Assembly (NCBI GenBank): GCA_030594815.1 | Contig: JAUVEN010000018.1 | Location: forward strand, 1 to 35,286 | Source of the DNA: Gammaproteobacteria bacterium | GTDB lineage: Bacteria > Pseudomonadota > Gammaproteobacteria > UBA6429 > Thiohalophilaceae | Reading direction: 5' to 3' | DNA length: 35,286 nucleotides | Part shown: positions 16,416-25,261 of the stretch, piece after piece | How the letters are laid out: each line of letters starts with the position of its first letter | Numbering within the stretch: position 1 is the first letter of the stretch | Position numbers and translations under genes: made by a program | Notes under the pieces: model-generated | The model's input: only the letters and a program-made list of their open reading frames with translations | What the model was told of the DNA's origin: nothing | Database searches by the model: none

Positions 16416-16982
16416 ATGCTAAAGCATGTAGTTTTATCCTTTTCTCTCTTCGCCTTTTCATCATCAACATTATTAGCAGGAGAATTAGACGACGGCTTCA
16501 AAGCTTTCACTGCCGGTAATTATGAACAAGCCTTACGTTTGTGGTTGCCTCTAGCTGAAAAAGACGATGATAAAGCACAATATAATTTAGGCATTTTGTA
16601 TCAGAAAGGTTTAGGGGTTGAGAAAAATCCTAAAACCGCTTTTATCTGGTATAAACGAGCATCAGCAAATGGCAATACCGACGCCATGTATAACCTTGCT
16701 ATTATGTACAATAAAGGCCGTGTTATTTATCGTAGCCCCAAGGATGCCGTTAAATGGTGGAGAAAGGCAGCTGAACTTGGTAATGCAGATGCACAATTCA
16801 ATTTAGGTGTTGAATATTTTTATGGCCGAAAAATTGGTAAAGATGTTCCTAAAGCGATAATGTGGTGGAAAAAATCAGCACAACAAGGCCATAAATCAGC
16901 ACGCGCAGCGTTATACAAAACGTTCAATGAAGGTTTATATGGCGTAGAAAAAAACCCTCAAGAAGCTAAACGCTGGAAATAA
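16416..16982 (+). CDS. Secreted Sel1-repeat (TPR-like) protein
   Basis: A 188-residue protein with a signal peptide at 1-22 (MLKHVVLSFSLFAFSSSTLL then AG), followed by about four Sel1-like repeats from residue 50 on. Repeat cores are AQYNLGILYQKGLGVEKNPK, AFIWYKRASANGNTDAMYNL, AVKWWRKAAELGNADAQFNL and AIMWWKKSAQQGHKSARAAL. Such repeats form helical scaffolds for protein contacts; function here is unknown, location probably periplasmic. The start is uncertain: GTG 16401 adds five residues, and ATG 16416 gives a cleaner signal peptide, but neither has a clear ribosome binding site. It is a single gene facing the porin gene. Confidence 0.85.
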   Translation: MLKHVVLSFSLFAFSSSTLLAGELDDGFKAFTAGNYEQALRLWLPLAEKDDDKAQYNLGILYQKGLGVEKNPKTAFIWYKRASANGNTDAMYNLAIMYNKGRVIYRSPKDAVKWWRKAAELGNADAQFNLGVEYFYGRKIGKDVPKAIMWWKKSAQQGHKSARAALYKTFNEGLYGVEKNPQEAKRWK

Positions 16983-16987
16983 AAAAT

Positions 16988-17086
16988 TGCCGGGAGCACA
17001 ATTCATGAGCGAAGCGAGCCTGAAAGGTGAAGGGCAAGGAGAAGGTGAGACCAGTGGTCGAGAAGCTGACCTGGGCCCATCCCGGA
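16988..17086. repeat. Possible GC-richer inserted element
   Basis: A GC-richer patch of about 100 bp between the Sel1 gene and the porin terminator, framed by TTGCCGGGAG (16987-16996) and ATCCCGG (17079-17085), which are imperfect inverted ends. It contains phrases such as GAGCGAAGCGAGCC that are typical of mobile repeat DNA. No coding signal is convincing. It may be another short interspersed element; evidence is weak. Confidence 0.35.
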
Positions 17087-17090
17087 ATAA

Positions 17091-17118
17091 AAAAACGCCC
17101 CATAAAGGGGCGTTAAAA
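17091..17118 (-). terminator. Terminator of the porin gene
   Basis: Read on the minus strand: AACGCCCC (17107-17114), loop TTTAT, GGGGCGTT (17094-17101), then a run of T residues continuing below 17094. It lies about 135 bp beyond the porin stop codon. On the plus strand the stem is followed by AAAA rather than T, so it works for the porin transcript. Confidence 0.85.
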
Positions 17119-17249
17119 TTCACCTAATTACAAAGTAACTTCCTGTTACTTTTTATTATACCTAACTTTTTTTTAATAAAAGAAGTTCAAAATATATTGG
17201 TAACATCCTTGTTACCCTTGTCTTCCGTGTATTCTTTAAATAACTAACT

Positions 17250-18236
17250 TTAGAATTTCAGGATGTAACCAACTGAAACTGAGCTGTTATCTGTTTGTAC
17301 TGCTGTATCTTCTTCTTTAAGAGAATTATACATTGCGTACACAGTACCTTTTTTACCTAACTTATGATCAAAACCAATTGAAAAGTGTGTACCTTCTAAA
17401 GCATTGGTAGCACCATCTTCAACAACAATATATTGTGCTTTCAATTTATTGTTTTTACCCATCTTCATATTAAAGCTCAGGCCCAACCAGTCTTCTTTAG
17501 CTGCAGCAGTATCTGGAGCTTCAACACCTGTTTGATATAAAATACCAAACTGCATGCTGCTCATTTTATACGTCGCTACTAAACGTGTTAAAGAGTCTTC
17601 AGCAGCACCGCCTGTGCTGTCATGAGAATCTTGTGCTAATGCAACATACAAAGGACCATCTTTGTAAGAAACGCCAACTGAAATAGTATCTGCCGGACCA
17701 TCTCCTGCTGTTACTCCATCACCTTCACCAGGAATAATTTGAGCATTAAAACCAACATTACCAAATTTACCTAAGTAAGTGATTGAATTTTTGTTACGAT
17801 TTTCGCCGTCTTGACCACCTGCATATTTTAAATCACCAACAGTATCACCAAATTGATCGAATTTTCCTTGAGCCATTTTCAAAGGCGAGTCATGACGACC
17901 AAGACGCACTTCACCGAAGTTACCTTTTAAACCAACATAAGTATTACGAGTTGCAAAATCAGTCGTACCATCTTCCACTGCAACTTCTGTTTCCATTTTA
18001 TAGGTACCAGTTAGTCCTTCATCCAGCTTTATTTGGCCTTTGAAACCTAAACGTGAAGCATTGCTAGTTAAACGCCAGTTATCATTAGCTGTACCTAATT
18101 CTTCATAACTTCCAAAGTTCAAATGTAATTTACCGTAAACTTCAAGTTTTTTATCGGTAACTTCTACTGCGTGAGCAGAAACTATTGGTAAAGCTAAACC
18201 CGCAGCAACGGCAACGGCAATCAATTTTTTATTCAT
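17250..18236 (-). CDS. Outer-membrane porin (general Gram-negative porin, Pho-box regulated)
   Basis: A 328-residue beta-barrel porin. The signal peptide is at 1-23 (MNKKLIAVAVAAGLALPIVS then AHA). The mature protein opens VEVTDKKLEVYGKLHLNFGS, then has alternating strands, NTYVGLKGNFGEVRLGRHDS (the eyelet-loop region of Porin_4-type proteins) and the C-terminal aromatic SVGYILKF needed for barrel assembly. Four 11-bp PhoB half-sites lie 75-118 bp upstream, so expression under phosphate limitation and uptake of phosphate or other anions is a reasonable inference. Selectivity cannot be read from the sequence. A terminator follows at 17091-17118. The divergent neighbour is an ABC ATPase. Confidence 0.88.
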   Translation of the reverse strand: MNKKLIAVAVAAGLALPIVSAHAVEVTDKKLEVYGKLHLNFGSYEELGTANDNWRLTSNASRLGFKGQIKLDEGLTGTYKMETEVAVEDGTTDFATRNTYVGLKGNFGEVRLGRHDSPLKMAQGKFDQFGDTVGDLKYAGGQDGENRNKNSITYLGKFGNVGFNAQIIPGEGDGVTAGDGPADTISVGVSYKDGPLYVALAQDSHDSTGGAAEDSLTRLVATYKMSSMQFGILYQTGVEAPDTAAAKEDWLGLSFNMKMGKNNKLKAQYIVVEDGATNALEGTHFSIGFDHKLGKKGTVYAMYNSLKEEDTAVQTDNSSVSVGYILKF

Positions 18237-18310
18237 GAGTAATCCCCAAGTTTTATTTAAAATTAAGACAATTCACTGTTTGTCTTTTAACGGGGAGAAG
18301 TTTGAAGGTG

Positions 18311-18354
18311 AAATATGACAAGCAGATAACAATTTTATGACAAAAATATGAAAA
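18311..18354 (-). promoter_or_regulatory. Pho box: four tandem 11-bp PhoB half-sites
   Basis: On the minus strand, in order toward the porin gene: TTTTCATATTT (18344-18354), TTGTCATAAAA (18333-18343), TTGTTATCTGC (18322-18332) and TTGTCATATTT (18311-18321). PhoB binds direct 11-bp repeats of CTGTCAT plus an AT-rich spacer; here two units match TTGTCAT exactly and two differ by one base. The phase is unbroken and the orientation is toward the porin. A -10 element downstream is not obvious. Confidence 0.75.
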
Positions 18355-18387
18355 TCCTTTCGTCTAGTCCAAATTGATTTTAACTTT

Positions 18388-18413
18388 GCAAATGAGTTTA
18401 GTTCTCATTTGGC
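18388..18413 (+). promoter_or_regulatory. Fur-box-like palindrome upstream of the ABC ATPase
   Basis: GCAAATGAG (18388-18396), a TTTAGTT centre, and CTCATTTGGC (18404-18413) form an inverted repeat. The arms AAATGAG/CTCATTT match the outer part of typical Fur sites (AAATGAGAATnATTCTCATTT); the centre is less conserved. It sits 25 bp before the ATPase start codon, where a repressor would act. This suggests iron control, unproven. Confidence 0.6.
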
Positions 18414-18437
18414 CATAAAGGTTGTATTATTCCTTGT

Positions 18438-19484
18438 ATGAGACCCCTGCTCGAATTAAAAAATATTGAATGCCAACATCGTGGACATACTGTTGTGCAG
18501 GATATGTCATGTCATATTAATGAAGGTGATTTACATTGCCTGTTGGGTCCAAGTGGTTGTGGTAAAACAACTGCTCTGCGTGCAATAGCAGGGTTTCAAC
18601 CATTACATCATGGTGAAATCATTCTTAATAATGAACGTATTTCATATCCAGGATACACAAAAGCCCCGGAAAAACGTCATATTGGTATGGTTTTTCAGGA
18701 TTACGCCTTGTTCCCGCATATGAATGTGAATCAAAATATTAGTTTTGGTTTGCGTAATCAATCCGAAAAAGAAAAACGGCATACAACAGATAGAATGCTT
18801 GAAGTAGTAGGGCTCTCTGGCTATGGCGAGCGCTATATTCATGAGCTCTCAGGTGGTCAACAGCAACGTGTGGCTTTAGCACGTGCCCTTGCTCCCGAAC
18901 CTAAACTCATATTATTAGATGAACCCTTCTCGAACCTTGATATCGAGATGCGTGAACGTTTGAGTAGAGATGTTCGTGATATTTTAAAATCTCGTGGTGC
19001 AACGGGCGTATTAGTGACTCATGATCAACATGAAGCCTTTTCGTTTGGAGATATGATTGCCGTTATGAATAATGGTCAAATATTACAACGTGACAGCGCT
19101 TATAATCTTTACCATTCCCCCATTAATCGTTTTGTCGCAGATTTTATCGGCCAGGGTGTTTTTATTCCGGGTAATTTGTCTGCACACGATACTGTAGAAA
19201 CATCATTGGGTACGATTAAGGGTGATCGTGCTTATGAATGGGAAGAAGGAACAAAGGTTGAACTCCTTTTGCGTCCAGATGATATTGTTGCTGATGACAA
19301 TGGCAGCCTGGAAGGTATAGTCATCCAAAAAGCGTTCAAAGGTGCAGAAATTCTCTATACGCTTAAACTGGATCATAATATCGAAGTATTATCCCTATTC
19401 CCCAGCCACTATAACCATGAAATTGGTGAAAAAGTAAGGCTCCGTCTTGAACTGGATCACATGGTGGCTTTCCGTCAGACATGA
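18438..19484 (+). CDS. ABC transporter ATP-binding protein, FbpC/CysA-like with TOBE-type tail
   Basis: A 348-residue ATPase. The Walker A is GPSGCGKTT, the Q-loop MVFQDYALFPHM, the signature LSGGQQQRVALARALA, Walker B LILLDEP and the H-loop THDQHEA. Residues from about 240 form a TOBE-like regulatory domain (ELLLRPDDIVADDNG). It is closest to the ferric-iron FbpC group, with spermidine, thiamine or 2-aminoethylphosphonate importers as alternatives. No permease or binding-protein gene is adjacent, so partners must be elsewhere. A Fur-like site lies just upstream, favouring iron. The start ATG 18438 has no good ribosome binding site, but the protein opening MRPLLELKNIECQH fits the family. Confidence 0.85.
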   Translation: MRPLLELKNIECQHRGHTVVQDMSCHINEGDLHCLLGPSGCGKTTALRAIAGFQPLHHGEIILNNERISYPGYTKAPEKRHIGMVFQDYALFPHMNVNQNISFGLRNQSEKEKRHTTDRMLEVVGLSGYGERYIHELSGGQQQRVALARALAPEPKLILLDEPFSNLDIEMRERLSRDVRDILKSRGATGVLVTHDQHEAFSFGDMIAVMNNGQILQRDSAYNLYHSPINRFVADFIGQGVFIPGNLSAHDTVETSLGTIKGDRAYEWEEGTKVELLLRPDDIVADDNGSLEGIVIQKAFKGAEILYTLKLDHNIEVLSLFPSHYNHEIGEKVRLRLELDHMVAFRQT

Positions 19485-19556
19485 ATACTTGAGCATTTTG
19501 CAGAAAAGTGTATAAATGTCACTTGAAAATATAATAACTATTAATAGGTACCTTCG

Positions 19557-20219
19557 GTGAAATTAGCTAAAACACGCTTTCTTATTTTTTGCATATTCAT
19601 ATTGTCATTCTCTGCTCACGCCGAGACTCAGTATGTTAGCGATCATCTTGTCATCACAGTACGCACAGGACAAGGCGCACAATTTCAAATTATTAAAACA
19701 CTTGAAAGTGGCGAACATGTAAAAGTATTAGAAACAACTGATACCGGCTATACACGTGTTGAAACGGCTGACGGCACTGAAGGTTGGGTTCGTACTCAAT
19801 ATCTCGCTAAAGAACCTGTTGCCAGTGAAAAGCTGGTAAGAACAGAAGCTAAACTATTAAAAACAAGAACAGCTTTGAAAAAAATTAAAGAAAATTTTGA
19901 CTCATTAAGTAAAGAGCACAAGTCTCTAACACAAAGCCAATCTTCTCTTAGCGCAGATAAAAAGCAACTTGATATTGATTTAGCTCGTTTAAATGAGGTT
20001 GCTAAAAAACCAATTATTCTTGATAGGCAAAATCGTCAGCTACAACAAAAAAATGTCACGCTGGAAAAAGATTTACAACGTCTTAACCAGGAGAATCACT
20101 CTTTAAAAGACCGCTCGCAACGTGAATGGTTTATTGCAGGGGCTCTCGTTTTATTAGGTGGTATTATTCTTGGTTTAATTATTCCTAAATTACGTGGTCG
20201 CAAACGCAATACCTGGTAA
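19557..20219 (+). CDS. SH3-domain envelope protein with coiled coil and C-terminal membrane anchor (YgiM/TIGR04211 type)
   Basis: A 220-residue protein. A signal peptide (MKLAKTRFLIFCIFILSFSA then HA) precedes a bacterial SH3 domain at about 24-92 (YVSDHLVITVRTGQGAQFQI, VKVLETTDTGYTRVETADGT, EGWVRTQYLA). A long coiled coil (about 95-185) is rich in Lys, Gln and Leu, and ends in a transmembrane helix (FIAGALVLLGGIILGLIIP) with a basic tail (KLRGRKRNTW). This order matches the YgiM family, whose role is unclear and is usually linked to the cell envelope. The GTG start at 19557 is supported by the signal peptide beginning there. A weak hairpin follows. Confidence 0.9.
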   Translation: MKLAKTRFLIFCIFILSFSAHAETQYVSDHLVITVRTGQGAQFQIIKTLESGEHVKVLETTDTGYTRVETADGTEGWVRTQYLAKEPVASEKLVRTEAKLLKTRTALKKIKENFDSLSKEHKSLTQSQSSLSADKKQLDIDLARLNEVAKKPIILDRQNRQLQQKNVTLEKDLQRLNQENHSLKDRSQREWFIAGALVLLGGIILGLIIPKLRGRKRNTW

Positions 20220-20233
20220 GCACTCTAGTTTTT

Positions 20234-20272
20234 ACCGGCGTACTTTATTATTCAATATAATTTGGCGCCGGT
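20234..20272 (+). terminator. Possible terminator after the SH3 gene
   Basis: ACCGGCG (20234-20240) is inverted at CGCCGGT (20266-20272), separated by a 25-base AT-rich loop and followed by TCTTTCC. Long loop and imperfect T tract make this a weak call. Confidence 0.35.
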
Positions 20273-20383
20273 TCTTTCCAAATTCTCCTTTAAAATACGC
20301 TTGTACTTGCTTGCAGATGCTTTTACATGGGATCATACTGTTATTCGTTAATAGCTGAACAGTATTCACAACGACCAAGTACT

Positions 20384-21712
20384 ATGAGCAAAGAGAAAAA
20401 CAGCAAAAATATTGAGTTTGTACACTCATTTCGTAATTCCGCAGGCTATATCAATGCCTTTCGCGGTCGTACTTTTGTGATCGCTTTTGGTGGTGAAATG
20501 CTTGCGGATGAACAGTTTGCTCCGCTGGTTCACGACATTGCATTATTAAATAGCCTTGGTATCAAATTGGTTCTGGTACACGGTGCCCGCCCGCAAATTG
20601 AATCTCGTTTAAAAGAACGCAAATTTACCAGTGAATATGTTAATGACATCCGTGTTACAGATGATAATGCTCTTGTATGTGTTAAAGAAGCCAGCAGTAG
20701 TGTCAGAGCAGACATTGAAGCATTGTTATCCATTGGTTTAACTAACAGTCCCGTAAGCTGTTCTCGGATTAGCGTTATTTCCGGAAACTTTGTTACTGCC
20801 CAACCCTATGGTGTACGTGATGGTATTGATTACCTACATACCGGCGAAGTAAGAAAAATTGATCATGCGGCTATCAATCAAGTATTAGAACATAATTCTA
20901 TTACCTTACTTTCACCGATTGGTTATTCATCAACCGGAGAAATATTTAATCTCAGTGTTGAAGATGTCGCAACCTCTGCTGCAATTGAATTACAGGCAGA
21001 TAAACTTATTTATCTTGTTGATGCGAAAGGTGTTACCGATAAAAGAAAATCTTTAATCCGTGAATTAACCGTGGATGATGCTAAAACATTATTAGATGAA
21101 AATAAAAAATTAGAGGCTCCAATTCAACGCTGTTTAACAAGTGCTATTAAGGCATGTAAAAATGAAATAGAACGCACACATATTCTTAATCGTCATATCG
21201 AAGGTGCCCTGCTGCTCGAACTATTTACCCGTGATGGCTGTGGTACGCTAATTACTTCTGAAAGTTTTGAAGATATACGGCCAGCAACTATTGAAGACCT
21301 TGCTGGTTTAATAGAACTCATATCTCCACTTGAAGAAGAAGATATTCTGGTTAGGCGTTCACGTGAAAAACTTGAAATGGAAATTGAACATTTCACAGTA
21401 GTTGAACGTGACGGCATGATTATCGCCTGTGCTGCACTATATCCTTTTTTACATGATAAGATTGCTGAGCTTGCTTGTCTTGCCGTACATCCTGACTATC
21501 AAGGTAAAAATCGTGGTGATCAATTATTAAAATATATTGAACGGCAAACAAAACAACTCGGCATTAAACAACTTTTCGTTTTAACTACCCGTACAGCACA
21601 CTGGTTTCGTGAACGTGGTTATGCATCCAGTGATATTAAAAAGCTGCCTGTAAAACGCAAATCACTATACAACTATCAACGTCAATCAAAAATGTTTGCA
21701 AAAGATATTTAG
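20384..21712 (+). CDS. argA: N-acetylglutamate synthase (ArgA, kinase-like plus GNAT)
   Basis: First enzyme of arginine synthesis, making N-acetylglutamate from acetyl-CoA and glutamate. The N-terminal amino-acid-kinase domain (about 1-285) carries GRTFVIAFGGEMLADEQF and LVLVHGARPQIESRL, where family members bind arginine as feedback inhibitor. The C-terminal GNAT domain (about 290-435) has CLAVHPDYQGKNRGDQLLKY. With ATG 20384 the protein has 442 residues, matching E. coli ArgA (443). An upstream ATG at 20327 would add 19 residues not found in the family. dam begins nine bases after its stop. No ArgR operator is visible upstream. Confidence 0.94.
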   Translation: MSKEKNSKNIEFVHSFRNSAGYINAFRGRTFVIAFGGEMLADEQFAPLVHDIALLNSLGIKLVLVHGARPQIESRLKERKFTSEYVNDIRVTDDNALVCVKEASSSVRADIEALLSIGLTNSPVSCSRISVISGNFVTAQPYGVRDGIDYLHTGEVRKIDHAAINQVLEHNSITLLSPIGYSSTGEIFNLSVEDVATSAAIELQADKLIYLVDAKGVTDKRKSLIRELTVDDAKTLLDENKKLEAPIQRCLTSAIKACKNEIERTHILNRHIEGALLLELFTRDGCGTLITSESFEDIRPATIEDLAGLIELISPLEEEDILVRRSREKLEMEIEHFTVVERDGMIIACAALYPFLHDKIAELACLAVHPDYQGKNRGDQLLKYIERQTKQLGIKQLFVLTTRTAHWFRERGYASSDIKKLPVKRKSLYNYQRQSKMFAKDI

Positions 21713-21721
21713 GCTGACTTG

Positions 21722-22570
21722 ATGCCCGTTAAGTCGAATCATATCAACAATAAAACGAATAACAATATCCGCCCCTTCTTAAAATGGGCTGGAAACAAGT
21801 ACCGTATTATTGACCGAGTACGAGAAGCATTACCTGAAGGCAAACGATTAATAGAACCTTTCGCCGGCTCAGCCGCAGTATTTCTCAATACTGATTACGA
21901 TCACTATATTATTAATGATAACAATCCAGATCTTATTCATTTATATAATATATTAAAAAAAGACGGTGCCTCATTTATAAAAAAATGCCGTTATTACTTC
22001 ACGTCCCGCTTTAATAATGAAGAACAATATTACAAGTTACGTAATAAATTTAATGACACCACTGATACATATAAACGTGCAGTATTATTTGTTTACTTAA
22101 ACAGACATGGATACAACGGATTATGCCGCTACAATCTTAAAGGTGGATATAACGTACCTTTTGGTCGTTACAAAGCTCCCTACTTTCCGGAAAAAGAAAT
22201 GTTAGTCTTTCATGAGAAAGCAAGAAATGCTGATTTTGTTTTATCCAGCTTTGAACAAATTATTCAATCTGCCAAAAAAGGTGATGTCATTTATTGTGAC
22301 CCACCTTATGTACCTCTTTCCACGTCAGCAAATTTCACCAGTTACAGTACAGGTGGATTTAATATGGAAAAACAACAACAACTAGCAGACTTGGCGAATG
22401 AAACATCGATTAAAGGAATACCTATGTTAATATCAAATCACAATACAAGTTTTACTCGTAAAGCTTATGATAAAGCCAATAAAATAACCAAGTTTCATGT
22501 GCAACGATTTATTAGTTGTAACGGGAAAAAACGAGGGACAGCGGGTGAATTGTTGGCGTTGTTTGAATAA
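21722..22570 (+). CDS. dam: DNA adenine methylase (Dam, GATC)
   Basis: Alpha-group N6-adenine methyltransferase of 282 residues. The AdoMet site is FLKWAGNKYRIIDRV and EPFAGSAAVFLNTDYDHYII; the catalytic motif is DPPY in VIYCDPPYVPLSTSANFTSY, which is typical of Dam. HGYNGLCRYNLKGGYNVPFG is the DNA-recognition region shared with E. coli Dam. Start: ATG 21722 is preferred over TTG 21719. It lies nine bases after argA and is probably cotranscribed, unlike the aroB/damX setting of enterobacteria. Absence of a restriction gene nearby supports a housekeeping role in mismatch repair and replication control. Confidence 0.94.
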   Translation: MPVKSNHINNKTNNNIRPFLKWAGNKYRIIDRVREALPEGKRLIEPFAGSAAVFLNTDYDHYIINDNNPDLIHLYNILKKDGASFIKKCRYYFTSRFNNEEQYYKLRNKFNDTTDTYKRAVLFVYLNRHGYNGLCRYNLKGGYNVPFGRYKAPYFPEKEMLVFHEKARNADFVLSSFEQIIQSAKKGDVIYCDPPYVPLSTSANFTSYSTGGFNMEKQQQLADLANETSIKGIPMLISNHNTSFTRKAYDKANKITKFHVQRFISCNGKKRGTAGELLALFE

Positions 22571-22579
22571 TATAAATCG

Positions 22580-22819
22580 TTGGATTCGCTGCACTTAATC
22601 CAACCTACTACGATGTTGTAACATATTAGTATGTAGGTTGGCTCAAGCGCAGTGGAGCCAACAATTTCGTTACAGGCACAGGAATCACTCTAAAAAATAC
22701 CCGTTTGTACTACTCAATAACATGCGTGCTATTTAACCACTAATAATCTTAAATATGAGAGTAATTCGGTACCTTTGTTTATGTTGGTTCCGTCATTTTA
22801 TTCCTTGAACCAACCTACA
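22580..22819. repeat. Three GTAGG repeats with TTGG stems after dam
   Basis: Units: 22580-22608 (TTGGATTCGCTGCACTTAAT then CCAACCTAC), 22633-22662 (GTAGGTTGGCTCAAGCGCAG then TGGAGCCAAC) and 22783-22819 (TTGGTTC...GAACCAACCTACA with a longer loop). The first and third are on the minus orientation, the second on the plus. All share GTAGG plus TTGG stems with different inner pairs (ATT/AAT, CTC/GAG, TTC/GAA). The rest of the 380-bp gap (22571-22950) holds no gene; the stretch 22860-22930 has mobile-repeat-like phrases but no clear unit. Confidence 0.85.
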
Positions 22820-22950
22820 AATAAAGACATAAGAACTATTTTTAATAATAGTTTGATTTCTCTGTGTCCTCTCGACAACTACTCCTGCGTTGTTCTACCT
22901 TCGCTCATCCCTGGGCTCGTGTGGTTAAATATTTTTAAGATCATAACGAT

Positions 22951-25224
22951 TTAATTCCCTGCTCTTACCAAGCCACCCATACCAGCTTCTTCAAAGGTTT
23001 CATTTAAATATTTTCTTATACCGGCAGCATCTTCAAGCGTTAAAACATCACTTAAAATTTGTCGCGCCCGATCGCGAGTAACATTACGAATAACCCACTT
23101 TACTCTTGGCAAACTCGATACACTCATACTTAAGCTATCAATACCCATCGCAAGTAACAATAAGGCCGCAATTGGATCGCCTGCCATTTCGCCGCATACG
23201 CTCACAGGTTTGTCATGCACGCGAGCACTTTCTACTACTTGTAATATTGCTCTTATAACTGCGGGATGAAGTGAGTCATACAAAGATGCAACGCGTGCAT
23301 TGTTTCGATCTACTGCAAGCAAATATTGGGTTAAATCATTTGTACCTATAGATAGGAAGTCAACGCGTCGCGCAAGATTACCTGCTTGATAGACAGCTGA
23401 CGGTACTTCAATCATGACTCCAATTTCAGGCATAATAACTTTTTCGCCTTCTTCAAGTAGCTCACCGTAAACCTGGTGAATTAAGCCAAGTGCATCATTA
23501 AGTTCGGTGATATCACTTATCATGGGTAATAATATTTTTAAATTATTTAATCCAATACTTGCTCTGATCATTGCACGAATTTGTACAAGAAATATTTCTG
23601 GATGATCTAGTGTGATTCTAATTCCACGCCAGCCTAAAAATGGATTGTCTTCTTCGATGGGGAAATAAGGTAAGGCTTTATCCCCACCAACGTCTAAGGT
23701 ACGTAATGTAACTGGACGAGGATGAAAACTTTCTAATACTTGCCGATAGATACTGTGCTGCTCTTCTTCACTAGGAAATGTTTGCCTTTCCATAAAAGGA
23801 AATTCGGTACGATAAAGACCAATACCTTCTGCACCACTTTGCAGACTTGGAGTGATGTCCGACAATAAACCTGAATTAACTAATAACGAAATTTCGATTC
23901 CATCTTGTGTTTTTGCTGGTAGATCTCGAAGCTCCATCAGTTCATCTGATAAAGCCGCTTCTTCATCAATGATACGTTTAAATTCGTTAGTGACTTTTTC
24001 TGATGGTGATATAAAAACTCGGCCACTATAACCGTCAGCAATAATGGTTCGCCCATCAATTTTGGCAACAGGTAAATCTGTTGCCCCCATTACTGCCGAT
24101 ATACTCATAGCACGAGCAAGTATGGCTACATGAGAGGTCCGGGAACCACGCACTGAAATGACACCGGCTAATTTTTCACTGGGTATTTCAGCTAACATAG
24201 AAGCAGAAATATCTTCACCAACCAGTACCGTGTTTTCGGGATAATCTATTTTGTCTGGTGACTCTTCTTGTAAGTGCATTAATATACGACGACCGAGATC
24301 ACGTACATCATCCGCTCTTTCGCGTAAGTAGCTATCTTCCATTTCACGAAAGACTTGCTCATGTTCCTGAATGGTTTGACGTAAAGCGCCGGCTGCCCAA
24401 TTACCTTCACGGATCCGATCTCGTGTTATTCCTGAAATTGCCTGACTATTAAGCATTAACAAATAAACATCAAACAAGGCTCGATCTTCTTCAGGCAATA
24501 CATTCTTTAATCGTTCAGATAATTCTGTGATATCTTTAATAACCGATTTTACCGCAGCGTCAAAAACTTCAACTTCTTTTTCAGTATCTAAAATATGTCT
24601 GTCAGGAATAGCATCAATATCAGCAGGAGGGTATATGACAACGGCTGTTCCCATCGCCACACCGGGCGCGCCAGGTAAACCATGAATCGGTTTCGATTCA
24701 TGTTCCTTTTCATCACCCCGTTGTTTTAGCCCACTAATTCCGCCACTTGCTTCAGCATGAACAATCGCACCAGCAAGTTGTGCTGCCACGGTAATTAAAA
24801 AGGTTTCGTCATCTTCACTAAACTTTTGTATTTTACTACTTTGAATAACTAATACACCTAAGACATTTCTATGGTGAATAATGGGTACACCTAAAAAGCC
24901 ATGAAAGGCTTCTTCACTTACTTCCGGGAAATGTTGATAGCGGGGATTTTTTACAGCATCGGCAATATTGATGGCTTCAGCTCGTTTACCAACCAAGCTT
25001 ACTAAACCAATATCATCACTCATTCGAACTTTACCAACGGCATCAGGATTTAATCCATCGGTTGCCATTAAGACATATTCATTATCTTTTTCGTTTGTAA
25101 GAAATACAGAACAAACTTCAACGTCAATAACATTCTTTACTCGCTTGACAATAATATTCAGCGCTTGCTCAAGATTCTTAGCAAGATTTACCTCCTGAAC
25201 AATGCGTCGTAATATATCAAGCAT
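22951..25224 (-). CDS. ptsP: Phosphoenolpyruvate-protein phosphotransferase, nitrogen PTS enzyme I
   Basis: EI-Ntr starts the nitrogen phosphotransferase relay (PtsP to NPr to EIIA-Ntr). Length is 757 residues. An N-terminal GAF domain (about 1-170, GFLGVPIIHHRNVLGVLVIQ) is joined by a linker to the EI domains. The phosphorylated histidine is in VRGSRTSHVAILARAMSIS. The PEP-binding barrel shows RTEFPFMERQTFPSEEEQ, TLRTLDVGGDKALPYF, MIEVPSAVYQAG, FLSIGTNDLTQYLLAVDRNN and SVCGEMAGDP. The GAF domain binds glutamine or related signals in some relatives. rppH, its usual partner, lies upstream, but a miniature element now separates the two. Confidence 0.95.
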   Translation of the reverse strand: MLDILRRIVQEVNLAKNLEQALNIIVKRVKNVIDVEVCSVFLTNEKDNEYVLMATDGLNPDAVGKVRMSDDIGLVSLVGKRAEAINIADAVKNPRYQHFPEVSEEAFHGFLGVPIIHHRNVLGVLVIQSSKIQKFSEDDETFLITVAAQLAGAIVHAEASGGISGLKQRGDEKEHESKPIHGLPGAPGVAMGTAVVIYPPADIDAIPDRHILDTEKEVEVFDAAVKSVIKDITELSERLKNVLPEEDRALFDVYLLMLNSQAISGITRDRIREGNWAAGALRQTIQEHEQVFREMEDSYLRERADDVRDLGRRILMHLQEESPDKIDYPENTVLVGEDISASMLAEIPSEKLAGVISVRGSRTSHVAILARAMSISAVMGATDLPVAKIDGRTIIADGYSGRVFISPSEKVTNEFKRIIDEEAALSDELMELRDLPAKTQDGIEISLLVNSGLLSDITPSLQSGAEGIGLYRTEFPFMERQTFPSEEEQHSIYRQVLESFHPRPVTLRTLDVGGDKALPYFPIEEDNPFLGWRGIRITLDHPEIFLVQIRAMIRASIGLNNLKILLPMISDITELNDALGLIHQVYGELLEEGEKVIMPEIGVMIEVPSAVYQAGNLARRVDFLSIGTNDLTQYLLAVDRNNARVASLYDSLHPAVIRAILQVVESARVHDKPVSVCGEMAGDPIAALLLLAMGIDSLSMSVSSLPRVKWVIRNVTRDRARQILSDVLTLEDAAGIRKYLNETFEEAGMGGLVRAGN

Positions 25225-25261
25225 AAATATTTATTTTCACTATTCCAGTATTTTAAAAGCC

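Noticed and set aside
16935-17123. Minus-strand open frame of 62 codons over the end of the Sel1 gene
   Set aside because: It overlaps the terminator and a repeat-like patch, with biased low-complexity composition (Ser/Pro/Arg) and no ribosome binding site.
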